From Deroplatys truncata (lineage: Eukaryota > Arthropoda > Insecta > Mantodea > Mantidae): DNA of 64,000 nt. Numbering within the stretch: the first letter of the stretch is position 1; every line of letters begins with the position of its first letter. The notes under the pieces are model-generated. The model saw only the letters and a list, made by a program, of their open reading frames with translations. It searched no databases and had not been told where the DNA came from. The stretch lies in assembly GCA_030765065.1 (NCBI GenBank), contig CM060988.1, positions 175,811,065 through 175,875,064 on the forward strand, read 5' to 3'. Made by a program: the position numbers and the translations under genes. Shown here piece after piece: positions 46,717 through 56,657 of the stretch.

Positions 46717-47749
46717 CTGCAAAGTAAACAAAAATAAGCTCATTAACGAGCTAAGTTCAAACATTTTCAAACTGCTCTTTGTTCTAAATGTATTTTTTAA
46801 ACCCCATACAATTTCATTAGTACATGAAAAGGAGCTAGAAACAGTGATGTGTTTTTTAATTTACTTAAGGTGAGTCAGAATTAGTTACACTATAGTAGGC
46901 GCCAATCAAGAAGGTGATTGACAGTTACTAACCACGTGGCAGAAAGCTTTAAATGAATGGGAGGGGATGGATACATCATAGTGGTCATCATAGCAACGAT
47001 TAGAAGGACCAATTAGAACTAGGGCGTTCCCATAGCAACGATAGATGCAAAAACCTTGTTGTCGATACTGTAACACATGATTAGCATGACGTACCTGGCA
47101 AGCGACCGTTGCAGTAACATGAACTGCATGTCTTATCTTCTACTGTCACTGCAGTTATAAACATTGCTTCCTTTAGCCATAACTTAATATATTTACATCA
47201 GTTTAGAGATTGCCTGTGTACTGAAGCTATTTTGCATCATCCTATTTGTACATTATTTGCTTTGTGTTTACGTGCGCTTGGGTCCGTGTATCTGTGCATG
47301 TGTTGTGACCATATGCAATTGTGTTAACATTTTTAATAGATATTTAACAATATCCAAAAAATAGTGACTAAGACAGCGAGCCAAACGAAAAACTGAGCGT
47401 ACTCGGTAACCGAATAAAATGTATTTGGTAAAGGTATCCCAATTGAAGGACAAGCATCGGAAATAATATGCTCTGTGAGAGAATCAGCCACATTTTCCCA
47501 TTACAGTAAGTATCAATATTTCACAGATCTTTACACTGATATATTTTTGCATGTTCTATCCTTGGCATGTAGATTCATTATTTTATAATTGTCTTCATAT
47601 ACGAATATACATAATACCTGTCCTACAATGCAGATGCAACCCAGTCGCCTTTGTACACAATTCTAACGTGCTCTCCATGTGGTTGCGATAAGCGGCAACG
47701 TCGCCTCTCCCTCTCCCCATGAAATGTCAAATCACTTTCTTCTTTGGCA
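46717..47749. other. ADAM10 intron, includes a PLE-tail fragment at about 46830-46905 (minus)
   Basis: The reverse of 46830-46905 matches the PLE tail at 63046-63150 (GTAACTAATTC..ACTCACCTTAAGTAAA, ACACATCACTGTTTCTAGCT). Two CATAGCAACG repeats near 46985-47045 resemble RFX half-sites. Otherwise nothing. Confidence 0.4.
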
Positions 47750-47783
47750 GCGAGTATAACATCATGTATGTTTACTCACTTAA

Positions 47784-47817
47784 CATGTTTTGGGAAACGG
47801 TTTGTTCCCATTATCAG
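47784..47817 (-). ncRNA. Hammerhead ribozyme-like motif (PLE arm)
   Basis: In reverse: CTGATAA, a stem GGGAAC/GTTTCCC, then AAAACATGTT. Matches the core layout of the partner at 48074 but with core substitutions, so likely inactive. Confidence 0.4.
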
Positions 47818-48073
47818 AAGGTGTCTGACTGGTCCGTGTAATTGGAGTTTCCATTGTGGCAATTGTCTATCCAATCAAACACAAAACACTAATCAAACCG
47901 GCCAAACATGTTACAGAATTACACACATGGGAGAAGGCCTTCATTTGTAACACAGCTTACTACTAATGAATTTTGATCTGCTGCCACCAAGTTCCCTCTG
48001 GAAGTACATTATGCCACCATGATAGACAATCACCATGCCGGAAACACCATAACACAGACCAGTCGGACACCTT

Positions 48074-48109
48074 CTGATGACAGGAACAAACCATTTCCCG
48101 AAACATGTC
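48074..48109 (+). ncRNA. Hammerhead ribozyme-like motif (PLE tail)
   Basis: CTGATGA, then AGGAA...TTTCC pairing as stem II, then CGAAAC and ATGTC. The core CUGAUGA...GAAA is canonical. The palindromic ACATGT after the core gives only a minimal stem III, and GTC is a standard cleavage triplet. Hammerheads with very short stem III are established in Penelope-like elements. Activity is inferred only. Confidence 0.55.
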
Positions 48110-48191
48110 AAATGTGTAAACATAACTGATGTTACTGTAACTCTCATCTTATACAATTTGTTGGGAGCAGCACAGTGAAGTGTAATAATAT

Positions 48192-49457
48192 CAGGGCAGA
48201 TTGATAAGTCCATGACTTTGATGAGAGATAGCATTCTAGTCACAGGTTTCTTGTTTGCACCCGTCTTACATCTATTCTGGGTATAATCGCAGAAATTCAT
48301 CGTCATTTGTTTCTTAGAACATTGTTGAGAGCGTCTAAAATAAGCAGATGTGTGTTGCTTCATAGAAAATGGCAAAAAGTGAATTTTGTGTTCTGATAAA
48401 GCACTACTTTTTGTGTGGTAATACGGTGAAGGAAACGGAAGAAAAGCTGAACAAGTATTACGGGGACTCTGATCCAACACATGGCATGGTTCACAGATGG
48501 TTCACAAAATTTCAATGTGGACGTTCGAGCACAACAGATGCCGTGCGCACAGGACAGCCGGTTGAGGTCACAACAGAAGAAATGGTGAACAAAGTTCATG
48601 ATATTGTGTTGGAAGACCTCCAAGTGAAAATCCATGAGATAGCTAAGACCATAAACATCTCGAGTGAATGGGAGTATAACATTCTGCAATAATTTTTGGG
48701 TATGAGAAAGCTGTCAGCAAGATGGATGCCGCAACTGCTAACAGTTGAGAACAAGCAGAATCGTGTTACCATTTCACAGGGATGTTTGAACATGTTCCAG
48801 CGCAACCCAAATAGTTTTTGCAGCGTTATATCTTGATTGATGAAACTTGGATCAATTACTATTTACTTGAAACCAAACAACAATCAAAGCAGTGGATTTC
48901 CTTTGGCGAACCTGCTCCAATGAAAGCGAAAACCATTCCATCAGCAGGAAAAATCATGACAGCTGTCTTTTGGGATTCACAAGGGGTGATAGACATCCAC
49001 TACCTGGAAAAGGGTAAAACGAATGATCACAGGTTCAGATTATGCCGCAATGCCGGATCAGTTTCACAAAAAATTGTTAAAGAAACGACCCCATTGGGTG
49101 AAGAAAAAGGTTCTCTTTCATCAAGATAATGCACCCGCACACAAGTCATCCATTGCAATTCCAAAATTTGTCGAATTGGACTACGAACTGCTACCTCACC
49201 ACCATATTCTCCAGATTTGGCTTCAAGCAATTTCTTCCTCTTTGCAAACCTGAAAAATTGGCTCGCAGGGAAGAAATTCACGTCCAGTGAACACATCATG
49301 GCAAAAACAACCTCATATTTTGCAGACTTCGAAATATCACATTTTTTAGAAGGGTTAAAAAAATTGGAGAAATGTTGGACAATGTGTATTGATTTGAAGA
49401 GAGACTATGTTGAGAAATAAAATTGATTTTTTGGAAAAAATTGTTATTTTTCTTTTA
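48192..49457 (+). mobile_element. Mariner transposon, right TIR replaced by microsatellite
   Basis: Left TIR CAGGGCAGATTGATAAGTCC follows a TA. The transposase region runs to 49420. The expected inverted right TIR is not present: after TTTTCTTTTAG the sequence becomes a GGGC/GGCA tetranucleotide run (49458-49530). Confidence 0.8.
48369..49420 (+). pseudogene. Mariner transposase, multiply broken, third catalytic Asp changed to Asn
   Basis: Starts MAKSEFCVLIKHYFLCGNTV. The helix-turn-helix half is open to a stop at 48690 (which interrupts ILQ...GMRKLSARW). It then shifts frame to IDETWINYY (first Asp), shifts again near 49015-49025, and continues with HQDNAPAHKS (second Asp). In the last frame (49217-49420) the third catalytic position reads LASSNFFLF, Asn where mariners have Asp. 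It ends in RDYVEK. The three breaks and the lost catalytic residue make it an old copy compared with the one at 29746. Confidence 0.88.
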
Positions 49458-49491
49458 GGTGGGCGGGCGGGCGGGTGGGTGGGCGGGCGGG

Positions 49492-49527
<36 letters not shown>

Positions 49528-49530
49528 TAG
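49458..49530 (+). repeat. (GGGC)n/(GGCA)n microsatellite at mariner edge
   Basis: About 70 bp of GGGC, GGGT and GGCA tetramers, the most GC-rich stretch near this position, beginning exactly where the mariner right TIR should start. Confidence 0.93.
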
Positions 49531-50184
49531 GTTATGTGTAATAAGTAGCTACTGTGTATGCTGTTCCTGGTCAGGCATATCTTTGTAGCTTATAAGTTGC
49601 AGTTTCTTTCAGAATACACATGTTTATGGCTGAGGAGAAAGTAGGATTCTTTTGTATCCAAGCATTACAAGACAGCACCTTTGTCCCATTATAGCAGCTC
49701 GAGAATGTACAGTAGCGGGCGTAGATGGCGAAATTGTCAGATAATTGGGGAAACTACTGCTTTGCATAAGGGAAGAACTCGTGTGATAGAGAAGGAGAAC
49801 CTATCAGAATTCAGTTTACCAAAGTCATCATAGAGTAACATACTAGAGCCTGCAAAAGTCCATCCAATCAGAAGCAAAAGGTGTTAAGTACCCAGCTAGC
49901 ATCGTAAACTGCCACGCAAGTACCAGATACAAATTTCATAATTCTGCGGAGTGCTGTTTGTTTTAAGCAGAATGCCTAAGTAACATTCTGGTATATGCTC
50001 TTTTAGAACCTGCAAAGGTGTTTTTATTACACGTATCTAAGCATTGTACTTATCTAGAGTGATGTGTGAAAGTAATATAAGTTGCCAATGCGTAAAGTGA
50101 AATAAACATCAGTGCGATTCGCAAACAGGAGCAACATTATCATTCAGTCATTCATTCATTATCTGTGTACCCTCCTCTTATGTA
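49531..50184. other. ADAM10 intron without other features
   Basis: Nothing recognised. Confidence 0.35.
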
Positions 50185-50520
50185 GGACTTACACCCCCCA
50201 GGACTTACAGGCGGGTGCCTGGGGTCAGAGGCCCGTCGAGGAGCAGACACTCATGGATCAGACAGAACATCCAGGATGGGTGATCAGCCCAATGCCTGGT
50301 ATGGGATGAAGGAAGTAGATGAAACGAAATGTTGGTGAAATGGATGAAAGGAAAGGTGATGATGGAGCAGTTGGTGGAATGAATGGCGGGGGAACCCGGA
50401 GAAAACCCGCCCAGATGCCGCTTCGTTCACCACAAATCCCACATGCAGGTCCCTGGGATTGAACCCAGGCCGCCTCGGTGGGAGGCGAGCGGTCTAACCA
50501 CTTGGCCACGGCGCCGCCCG
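50185..50520 (-). mobile_element. tRNA-derived SINE, family 3
   Basis: In reverse it begins GGCGGCGCCGTGGCCAAGTGG (box-A-like TGGCCAAGTGGTTAGA) and GGGTTCAATCCC (box B), close to a real tRNA arm. The body is much more GC-rich than the surrounding intron. Confidence 0.8.
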
Positions 50521-51004
50521 AGCAACTTTATCAATGATCATAATACTTGTACAGTGCAGTGCTAAGTATTTCAACAATAAATTCAGCAATAATTAACTTG
50601 AATTTACTGTGCTTCATTATTATCCATGTGTTCCAAAACCTCACCCGAGATCTATGACGCCAAATATATTCCACAGGCATGGGTCACAGATGCAGTATAA
50701 TAACAGAAGTGCTGCATAAACATAATTGAAATCTAACTCTGAAACATCTTCATTTGCCAATAATATTGAAATGTAATTTTCATGACAACAACAGTAACTA
50801 GTGCTGTACAAGAGTGTGTTTTATTTACATCTGACATGTCACAAACAGATTTCACAATCAGAGACTTTGATTTAATGTTGATCCATATAGTGGAGTAAGA
50901 AAGCTTCTGGTTCCTAACCTCAAAATGCTTATATTGGTACGCGTTTCTGCTCTACAATTTTCTGTACATTGTTTTTTCACACACAGTATGTAAAACTAAT
51001 GTTT
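50521..51004. other. ADAM10 intron without other features
   Basis: Nothing recognised. Confidence 0.35.
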
Positions 51005-51440
51005 TCCAAGCTACCCATCATAGTCAACCTTCGGGATTTGGACTCCGAAGAAGAATTCAGCAAATAAAGAATAAGGTCGTTGTCGTTTCTAATGCTCCCC
51101 ATATGGTAACCTTCGGGGGTTACCTCATTTCACCAAGTGATGACTGGACCTATTTCTGAGGTGGAAGCAACCCAGTGGGTGGAATCTGTTGCCTCAAATG
51201 GTAGGATGATGATGGGTGATGAAATAAGAAGACCTACAGTTTTTACTGTGAACTCCGAACCACATTCGTCCTTGAGGATACTTCACATGAGCATCTCAGA
51301 GGTAAAAAAAATGTATATATATATATCTTTAGGCATGGATAGGGCCAAATTAAAATAGCCACTCAGAGGCAGGAATTGAACCCCAGACCCTAAGTACGAG
51401 AGCTGGAAACAAAACCACTACACTACCCCAGCACCCTATG
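51005..51440 (-). mobile_element. tRNA-derived SINE, family 4 (reversed)
   Basis: In reverse: box-B-like GGGGTTCAATTCCTGCC, then GATGATGATGGTGG-like and GAGGTGGAAGC segments. Collinear with the forward copy at 58815-59145 (GATCCAGTCATTGCTTG...GAGGTAG part at the far end). Confidence 0.7.
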
Positions 51441-51924
51441 AAGAATAAGGTAAAACATGCAAGTTTGTAATGTGTTACCTTTTAACAACAAAATAAATTG
51501 TTTCCCTAGTTTGCACCAAACCGTCATGTGCTTGTGGTCATTCCCATTCCACTACCTGGTTTCCTCCTCTTTATAACAGCGCAACTCTCAGTATGGCAAC
51601 TGTCATTCATCGCCTTCATTTGTGGCATTGAATACAATAAAAATTAAAAACACAAGTAAAAGGTTTAATAGTACACAATGCATCACAACTATTGTTTCTC
51701 ATGGTAATGGTTTACATTTATGAATAATATAATAAACAATTGTTATAACTTGAATATTATAAGTGCAAGGCTATCACACCTTAATAGTAGGCATATTCTT
51801 AAGCGCTAGCCAGCACATAATTGGTTGGAGAGGTGCTCTCGGCTAATGGTAGCATCAAGAATGCTAATCAAGAATCATGGCGAAACCTAATCCAACTTGT
51901 CAGCATAACAAGGATTCCAGAAGG
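51441..51924. other. ADAM10 intron without other features
   Basis: Nothing recognised. Confidence 0.35.
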
Positions 51925-52490
51925 CTCCTGTGCATATAAAGAGAGGTATATTCATCATGGCTAAGGTTATTGATGTGATGTACAGTGCTGTGTGTTGTTC
52001 TATGTGATGAATGTCAGTGGGAGGGAGAGGCTAGAAGGCGAGTCCTGTGTTCAGCACTGAAGTGAGTGACTGAGAAGAGAGAAGAACAGTTCTGTGTTCA
52101 ACATTGAAGTGAACAATTGAAGAAGAGAGGAATAATGTGTTCGGTACTGAAGTGAACAATTAAGGAAGAGAGAGGAGTCCTGTGTTCAACAATGAAGTAA
52201 ACAATTGAAGAAGTGGAGTCTTGTGTTTGACACTGAAGTGAATGATCGAGGAAGAGAGAAGAGGAGTTCTGTATTCAACACTGAAATAAACAATCAAGGA
52301 AGAGAGAAGATCACTCCTGTGTTCAGCAATGAAGTGAATGATCAAGGAAGAGAGGAGTCCTGTGTTCAACATGGAGGTGAATAATCAAGGAAGAGAAGTC
52401 CAATATACAATACTGAAGTGAGCGACCAGAAGAAAGAGAGGAGTCCTGTGTTTGACACTCTACTAAGTGATTGGAGAGAGAAAAGGCTGC
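51925..52490 (+). repeat. LTR-like promoter followed by ~40-48 bp minisatellite
   Basis: A TATA-like GTGCATATAAAGAG at about 51931 is followed by about ten imperfect units of the form TCCTGTGTTCAACA.TGAAGTGAACAATTGAAGAAGAGAGG between 52040 and 52490. The unit resembles the leader segment CCTGTGTTCAATTCC...GTGAAGTGAAC of the LTR-like sequence at 22340, so this may be an LTR with an expanded leader. Confidence 0.5.
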
Positions 52491-52971
52491 TTTGTATGTA
52501 GTTTATTGCAACAGCATGTACAAGTAAAAAGGAAAGAGCGATGGGAGAAAACTGAACTAAGTCACAATATTCATCCTATCAAAATTTTACACAAATTTGT
52601 CAGAAACATTACATTTATAAACCTTTATCACTTAACATTTAAAAAAAGAAGAGTAAGCAAAATATTTTGATATTGTTCTTCATTGCAGCAAGTAATTAAG
52701 ATGTCGTATAGCCTAAGCAGAACCTAAAGTGTGTTATATATCAAGTTTCATAACAGTGTGATCATTCTTGCGTGAAAAGATAACACACACACAGATGTAT
52801 GTGCAAACAACAATTTTCAATGTGTGATGTTTGGTTTCAGACATGCCCATACATGTCAGCATCAATTATTCATCCAAAATTAAAAATTACAGAACATTTT
52901 TTGTTACAGTTTTATTATTTATGCTTACAAGTATTCAGCACAAGTTTTTAAGTATTTAAAGATGAACATAC
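52491..52971. other. ADAM10 intron without other features
   Basis: Nothing recognised besides the exon donor at the upper edge. Confidence 0.35.
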
Positions 52972-53092
52972 CTTTAGGGGCATAGTATTGTCCTCTGCCC
53001 TCACCATAGCCATGTGCTGGGCCTCTGGTGGGTCCCGGTCGCCCCAACCCTCCACTAGGGTGGCCACTTGCACTCACCCCATTCGGTCCTCG
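52972..53092 (-). CDS. ADAM10: ADAM10/Kuzbanian exon: Gly/Pro-rich cytoplasmic tail
   Basis: The exon has a TTTACAG acceptor above 53092 and a GGTATG-type donor below 52972. It is 121 bp, opening in phase 0 with RGPNG directly after the previous exon's RRM, and leaving one base (G) for the next exon. The translation is rich in Gly, Pro, Arg and His (GLGRPGPTRGPAHGYG) and ends in YYAPK. It is much more GC-rich than its surroundings, which is how it stands out. It would lie in the cytoplasmic tail. The role of the low-complexity tail is unknown; proline-rich ADAM tails often bind SH3 proteins. It is an exon by splice signals, phase and codon content, not by alignment. Confidence 0.78.
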
Positions 53093-53214
53093 CTGTAAAC
53101 AATGTTCTCTATTAGTTTAAACTCATTTACATGACACTTTTATAATTTATTCTATATATACTATGTTATTAAATAACCTCTGTTTCCAACATAATATGAA
53201 GTGAACTTGCTACA

Positions 53215-53375
53215 CATGTCTACTTAGTCTACATCTACCTATCGTAGGTAGAGGAAGTACTGTATTATTTGATATCAGGATTTCACTAGAAATACATTTT
53301 CTACAAAAAGGTCCATGTGTGTGTCTATGAACAGCATAATTCAAAACCTTAACTCAGATAAATATCAAACTTGGT
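53215..53375 (-). repeat. Repeat A, first part, interrupted by a PLE
   Basis: CTACCTATCGTAGGTAGAGG, AGGATTTCACTAGAAATACA, GTGTGTGTCTATGAACAGCA, AAATATCAAACTTGGT. The family sequence resumes at 55200. Confidence 0.75.
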
Positions 53376-53561
53376 TAAAGATTAAAAACAGAAGCACTAT
53401 AAACCATGCAGTATTCTTCATGATGGTAGATTGAGTCACACTTTTTGATACTCATCTTCACTAATTAAATGTTGTATAAAACAAAACTAGAGATCAAAAC
53501 GATTTCAAATTTGGTATACATAGGAAACCTACACATGTGGACAATTATACAAAGAAAAATC

Positions 53562-54502
53562 TGATGTGTTACACTCACATGACTTTCTCTACTCTTGTAC
53601 AAACTATTTTTACAAACTCTTATTCTCCATCTATTTCATATTAATCGAGATAAACATTTGCAGAAACGATCTTTTGACATGCAAAGAGAATTACATTTTA
53701 CACATAGCGACCAGTTCTAAAAATATTTGACTATCGCTTAAGCCGTACTATGTTCCCCTTGTTTTGTATTTGAAGTAGCCTTTAAGCGTATACATCTCTC
53801 TTAATAGCTGGTTGCTATGTGCAGCACCATTCTCTTTGCCTCAGATTAATACTCTTTGCATATCCAAGACAAAAAAATGAATAACGAATTCCCATTTGAG
53901 AAAATAAGTATTGAAAAATTTCAGGGAATAACAAGCAATATCTCGAAAATAGTTCACTCAGCAAAAAAAATGTATATAACATAAATTGTGTATTTTAACG
54001 CGATCTACATTTTTTGTGTAGTAAAACTCTGTCTATCTCTTATGGTTTACCAGTTATGCAAAAGTCGTTCACAATGAAGAATACTTTTGGAGACATTCCC
54101 AGAAAATTCGAGATATACATTTCATTTGTCATGAAAATATCTTAAACATATGATATTTTAATCAAAATCGTTAGAGCCATTTTTGAGAAAATTAAAATTT
54201 TTGAAAAATGTCCCATGTAAAGGGTAGTCTGGGGTGGGGGGATTTTCTTGAAAACCTTTGTGTCGCATCTCAGGAAGATACTAAACCTAAATACCAAGTT
54301 TGGTGTTTATCCGACTGTTCGTTTCTGAGTTATGCTGTTCACAGACACACAGACACACACATGGACATGTTTCCAAAAATGCTTTTTTTGGATTCAGGGG
54401 GTCTCAAAACATGTATTTCCGGTGAAATCTCGGTATCGAATTTTTGGGTGGAATACAATACTTCCCCTACTTACTATACGTAGTGGTAGTAGAGAAAGTA
54501 AA
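53562..54502 (+). repeat. Repeat A copy, long form, nested in the PLE
   Basis: From TCTGATGTGTTACACTCACA with ACTTTCTCTACTCTTGTACA to CTTCCCCTACTTACTATACG and GTAGTAGAGAAAGT. The 5' part has an extra segment (two AAAGAGTATTAAT/CATATCC-type blocks) shared only with the copies at 6240-6872. It is the best reference copy for the family. Confidence 0.8.
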
Positions 54503-55185
54503 AATAGCAGTAACTAATGGATTCAACTCAGATCTCATAAGGAACATGATAAATAAGAAGAAACTCAAGGCAATTTTACATACTACCACTCTAGTACCAC
54601 TCTCAAACACAAACTGGAAATACAAGAAATTCAAATACCACCCCTGGGCCTTTACAAAATTTGAACGTATCTTCAATAAATTTAACATAAGACTAGCTCC
54701 ATAAAACAAATTCAGCCTGAAGAACTTGCTAAACACACCTCTCAAGAATACCATCCCACACACATTAAAATCTGGAGTTTACCAGATTAATTGTAACGAG
54801 TGTGAGAAATATTCCATACGCAAAACAAAAAGAAAAATCCACTGTATCATACCATTGTTGGACAGAAAACCACAACATTGGTCAAAGTATAAAACTAATA
54901 AAACCCCTCACGACACTAATTGAATTGAACATTTGGAAAAAATACACATCATCAAAAACAGTAACAATATCATTAATTTTGAAATCCCGCCTGTGAATGT
55001 GTTATAACTTTGTGCCCCTAACACCAGATGGCAAGAGGTTCAGAATCTGCAGGAAGAGGAAGAAGAGCACACAGGACAGAGAGACCCTTAGTCATCCAGT
55101 CGCTGACGATGAGGACGAATGCCCTCGAAAACGTTTCTGTTTTATACAATACGTAATCAGTGAAGGTGAGTGTCAAAAAGTGTGA
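54503..55185 (+). pseudogene. PLE reverse transcriptase thumb and GIY-YIG endonuclease remnant
   Basis: Reads NGFNSDLIRNMINKKK, then YHPWAFTKFERIFNKFNI, RLAP, a stop, NKFSLKNLLNTPLK, then SGVYQINCNECEKY. The last is the SGIY.I.C..C..YIGQT start of the PLE GIY-YIG endonuclease, here damaged (SIRKTKRK for YIGQTKR). ADDEDECPRKR closes the frame at 55185. The linked-domain order (RT thumb, then GIY-YIG) is specific to Penelope-like elements. Stops and lost catalytic tyrosine and glycine make it inactive. Confidence 0.72.
55103..55137 (+). ncRNA. Hammerhead ribozyme-like motif at PLE reading-frame end
   Basis: CTGACGA (CUGANGA core), T, GAGG...CCTC stem II, then GAAAACGTTTC. The palindromic AAACGTTT follows the core as a minimal stem III. 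The bases also encode the ADDEDECPRKR end of the PLE protein. One extra A in GAAAA and a U before stem II depart from consensus. Confidence 0.45.
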
Positions 55186-55199
55186 CTCAATCTACCATC

Positions 55200-55290
55200 A
55201 TCAAACTTGGTATTTATGTTCATCATCTTCCAAAGATGCAACATGAAGATTTTCCAGAAAATCCCCCACACCATTTAATATAGAATTATT
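55200..55290 (-). repeat. Repeat A, second part after the PLE
   Basis: ACTTGGTATTTATGTTCATC, then AAGATTTTCCAGAAAATCCC. Continues exactly where the 53215-53375 segment stops. Confidence 0.75.
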
Positions 55291-56099
55291 TTTTTCTTTT
55301 TGAAGTGAAACTTCTGACAATAGGGCAAATTGGCCTGGATTAGATGAAAAAAGAAATGCATGAGTTGGCCAGATAAGGAGACTTCAACCAGCAGTTGAGA
55401 AATTGAGAGGAGAATCATTTCTACTCTCACCGTTGCATACGTCATAAACAGTTCAGTGCATGCGTCATATGTATTGTATTAATTTGTAACACTGGGAACC
55501 AGTAGACGCTTGCATATTACACTGTACATTAGCTGAACACATAATATGAAGCTCAACCATTGATAAGATTTTTGGATGAAAAATTCAAGTTAAAATTGAA
55601 CACACAACCAGATCAGGCACTACATTTATGCAGTATTCTCTCGTTATTTAGAAAAATTTACAGTCTAAATTATTTCTATCATATTTCAACTATCATAAAC
55701 CCATACTTTCTTTCTTAGCGTATGAAAATGGAAATTGATGAATAAAAGAAATATTTCATTTAATTAAGAGGATTTTTTTTGCATTCAAATTCCACATAAC
55801 CATTTCCTAATCCTGAAATAATAAAATTGTCAACAAATGCTAGAATCTAAGAAGTTTTACTTCTAATGCACAAATTCTCTTGCATTTTTTGTTTTTTTAT
55901 ATATACTTATGTTGGGGAGAAGGGAGAGAGATCTCTATTTATATGCCACCATTAACATCTAGTCATATCTGCAGCTTTTTACCTTTGGAACTTTTGCTCA
56001 CCAACAATAATGTTCATTGGTTTACAATTGTGTTAACCTTTGGGTTGGCATTACTTTTAGCAATTATGTACATTAAATTTACACACACATTCCCACTCT
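55291..56099. other. ADAM10 intron without other features
   Basis: AT-rich; a 73-codon plus frame (55880-56101) is hydrophobic but has no recognisable identity. Confidence 0.3.
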
Positions 56100-56240
56100 G
56101 AACCATACTTCCAGACTCTAGGGAGGATAGGGAATAATCCGGGCTAGAGAAAAATTCTCACCCTCCAGCTGGGAATGAAACTTAGGATCACTGGATTTGG
56201 AGGCTAGCGTGCTAATCACCAGACCACAGATGCAGTCTCA
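56100..56240 (-). mobile_element. tRNA-like SINE fragment
   Basis: In reverse it starts GTGGTCTGGTGATTAGCACG (box A) and has TAAGTTTCATTCCCAGC (degenerate box B), then GAGAATTTTTCTC. Similar in layout to family 1. Confidence 0.55.
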
Positions 56241-56410
56241 TTATTTTTATTTTCTCAAAAATGGCTTAATAATTTTGTTTTAAAATATATGTATGACAAG
56301 TAAAATGTATATTCTTGATTTCTTTTGTGAATAAGCTCCTGCCAGACATAAACTTTCTATACAAAAGAAATGTAGATCTCATTAAAACATACATTTTATT
56401 AATAAACCAC
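56241..56410 (-). repeat. Repeat A internal fragment
   Basis: TTTTCTCAAAAATGGCTTAA, ACAAGTAAAATGTATATTCT, AAATGTAGATCTCATTAAAA. Follows the SINE fragment directly. Confidence 0.6.
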
Positions 56411-56657
56411 ACTTGGAAACTGCAAGTACAGTAATGAAACATTCCAAATTGAAAAGGACTTGATTCTACTTCAACTGCACTAAAGTGGTTTCACTTTAAG
56501 TTGAAAGGAGTTGTAAACAAAGCCACATAACAAGGGAGTGCGTCATGGCTGGTGGGCAAACTATAACTTTTCCCGCTTAGCATATCATCTGTTCCTCTAC
56601 ATAAAACAATTCGGCTCAGATTGTAACATTTTGTGCTTATTCTTCTGCAGAGAAATT

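Larger units (their letters stand above)
47750..48165 (+). mobile_element. Penelope-like element tail with inverted pLTR arms
   Basis: The ~47770-47875 segment and the reverse of ~48020-48130 are inverted matches (TTCCCAAAACATG/TTTCCCGAAACATG, AGACACCTTCTGAT). Between them the plus strand has WEKAFIC and then MNFDLLPPSSLWKYI, resembling the end of a PLE protein after its endonuclease. This is the tail of a PLE with its characteristic inverted terminal part. Confidence 0.5.
53376..55199 (+). mobile_element. Penelope-like element inserted into repeat A, 12-bp TSD
   Basis: The insert is bounded by ATCAAACTTGGT at 53364-53375 and 55200-55211. Its two ends carry a ~67-bp inverted repeat (53421-53487 against 55133-55199, with TTGAGTCACACTTTTTGATA and its complement), as PLE tails do. 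The coding tail of a PLE follows the nested repeat A copy. Confidence 0.75.

Noticed and set aside
46985-47045. CATAGCAACG pair as RFX-bound enhancer
   Set aside because: Two short half-sites are too weak to claim a regulatory element without conservation data.
50185-50520. CpG-rich promoter or functional tRNA
   Set aside because: GC content and tRNA-like boxes are explained by a SINE; no complete acceptor stem.
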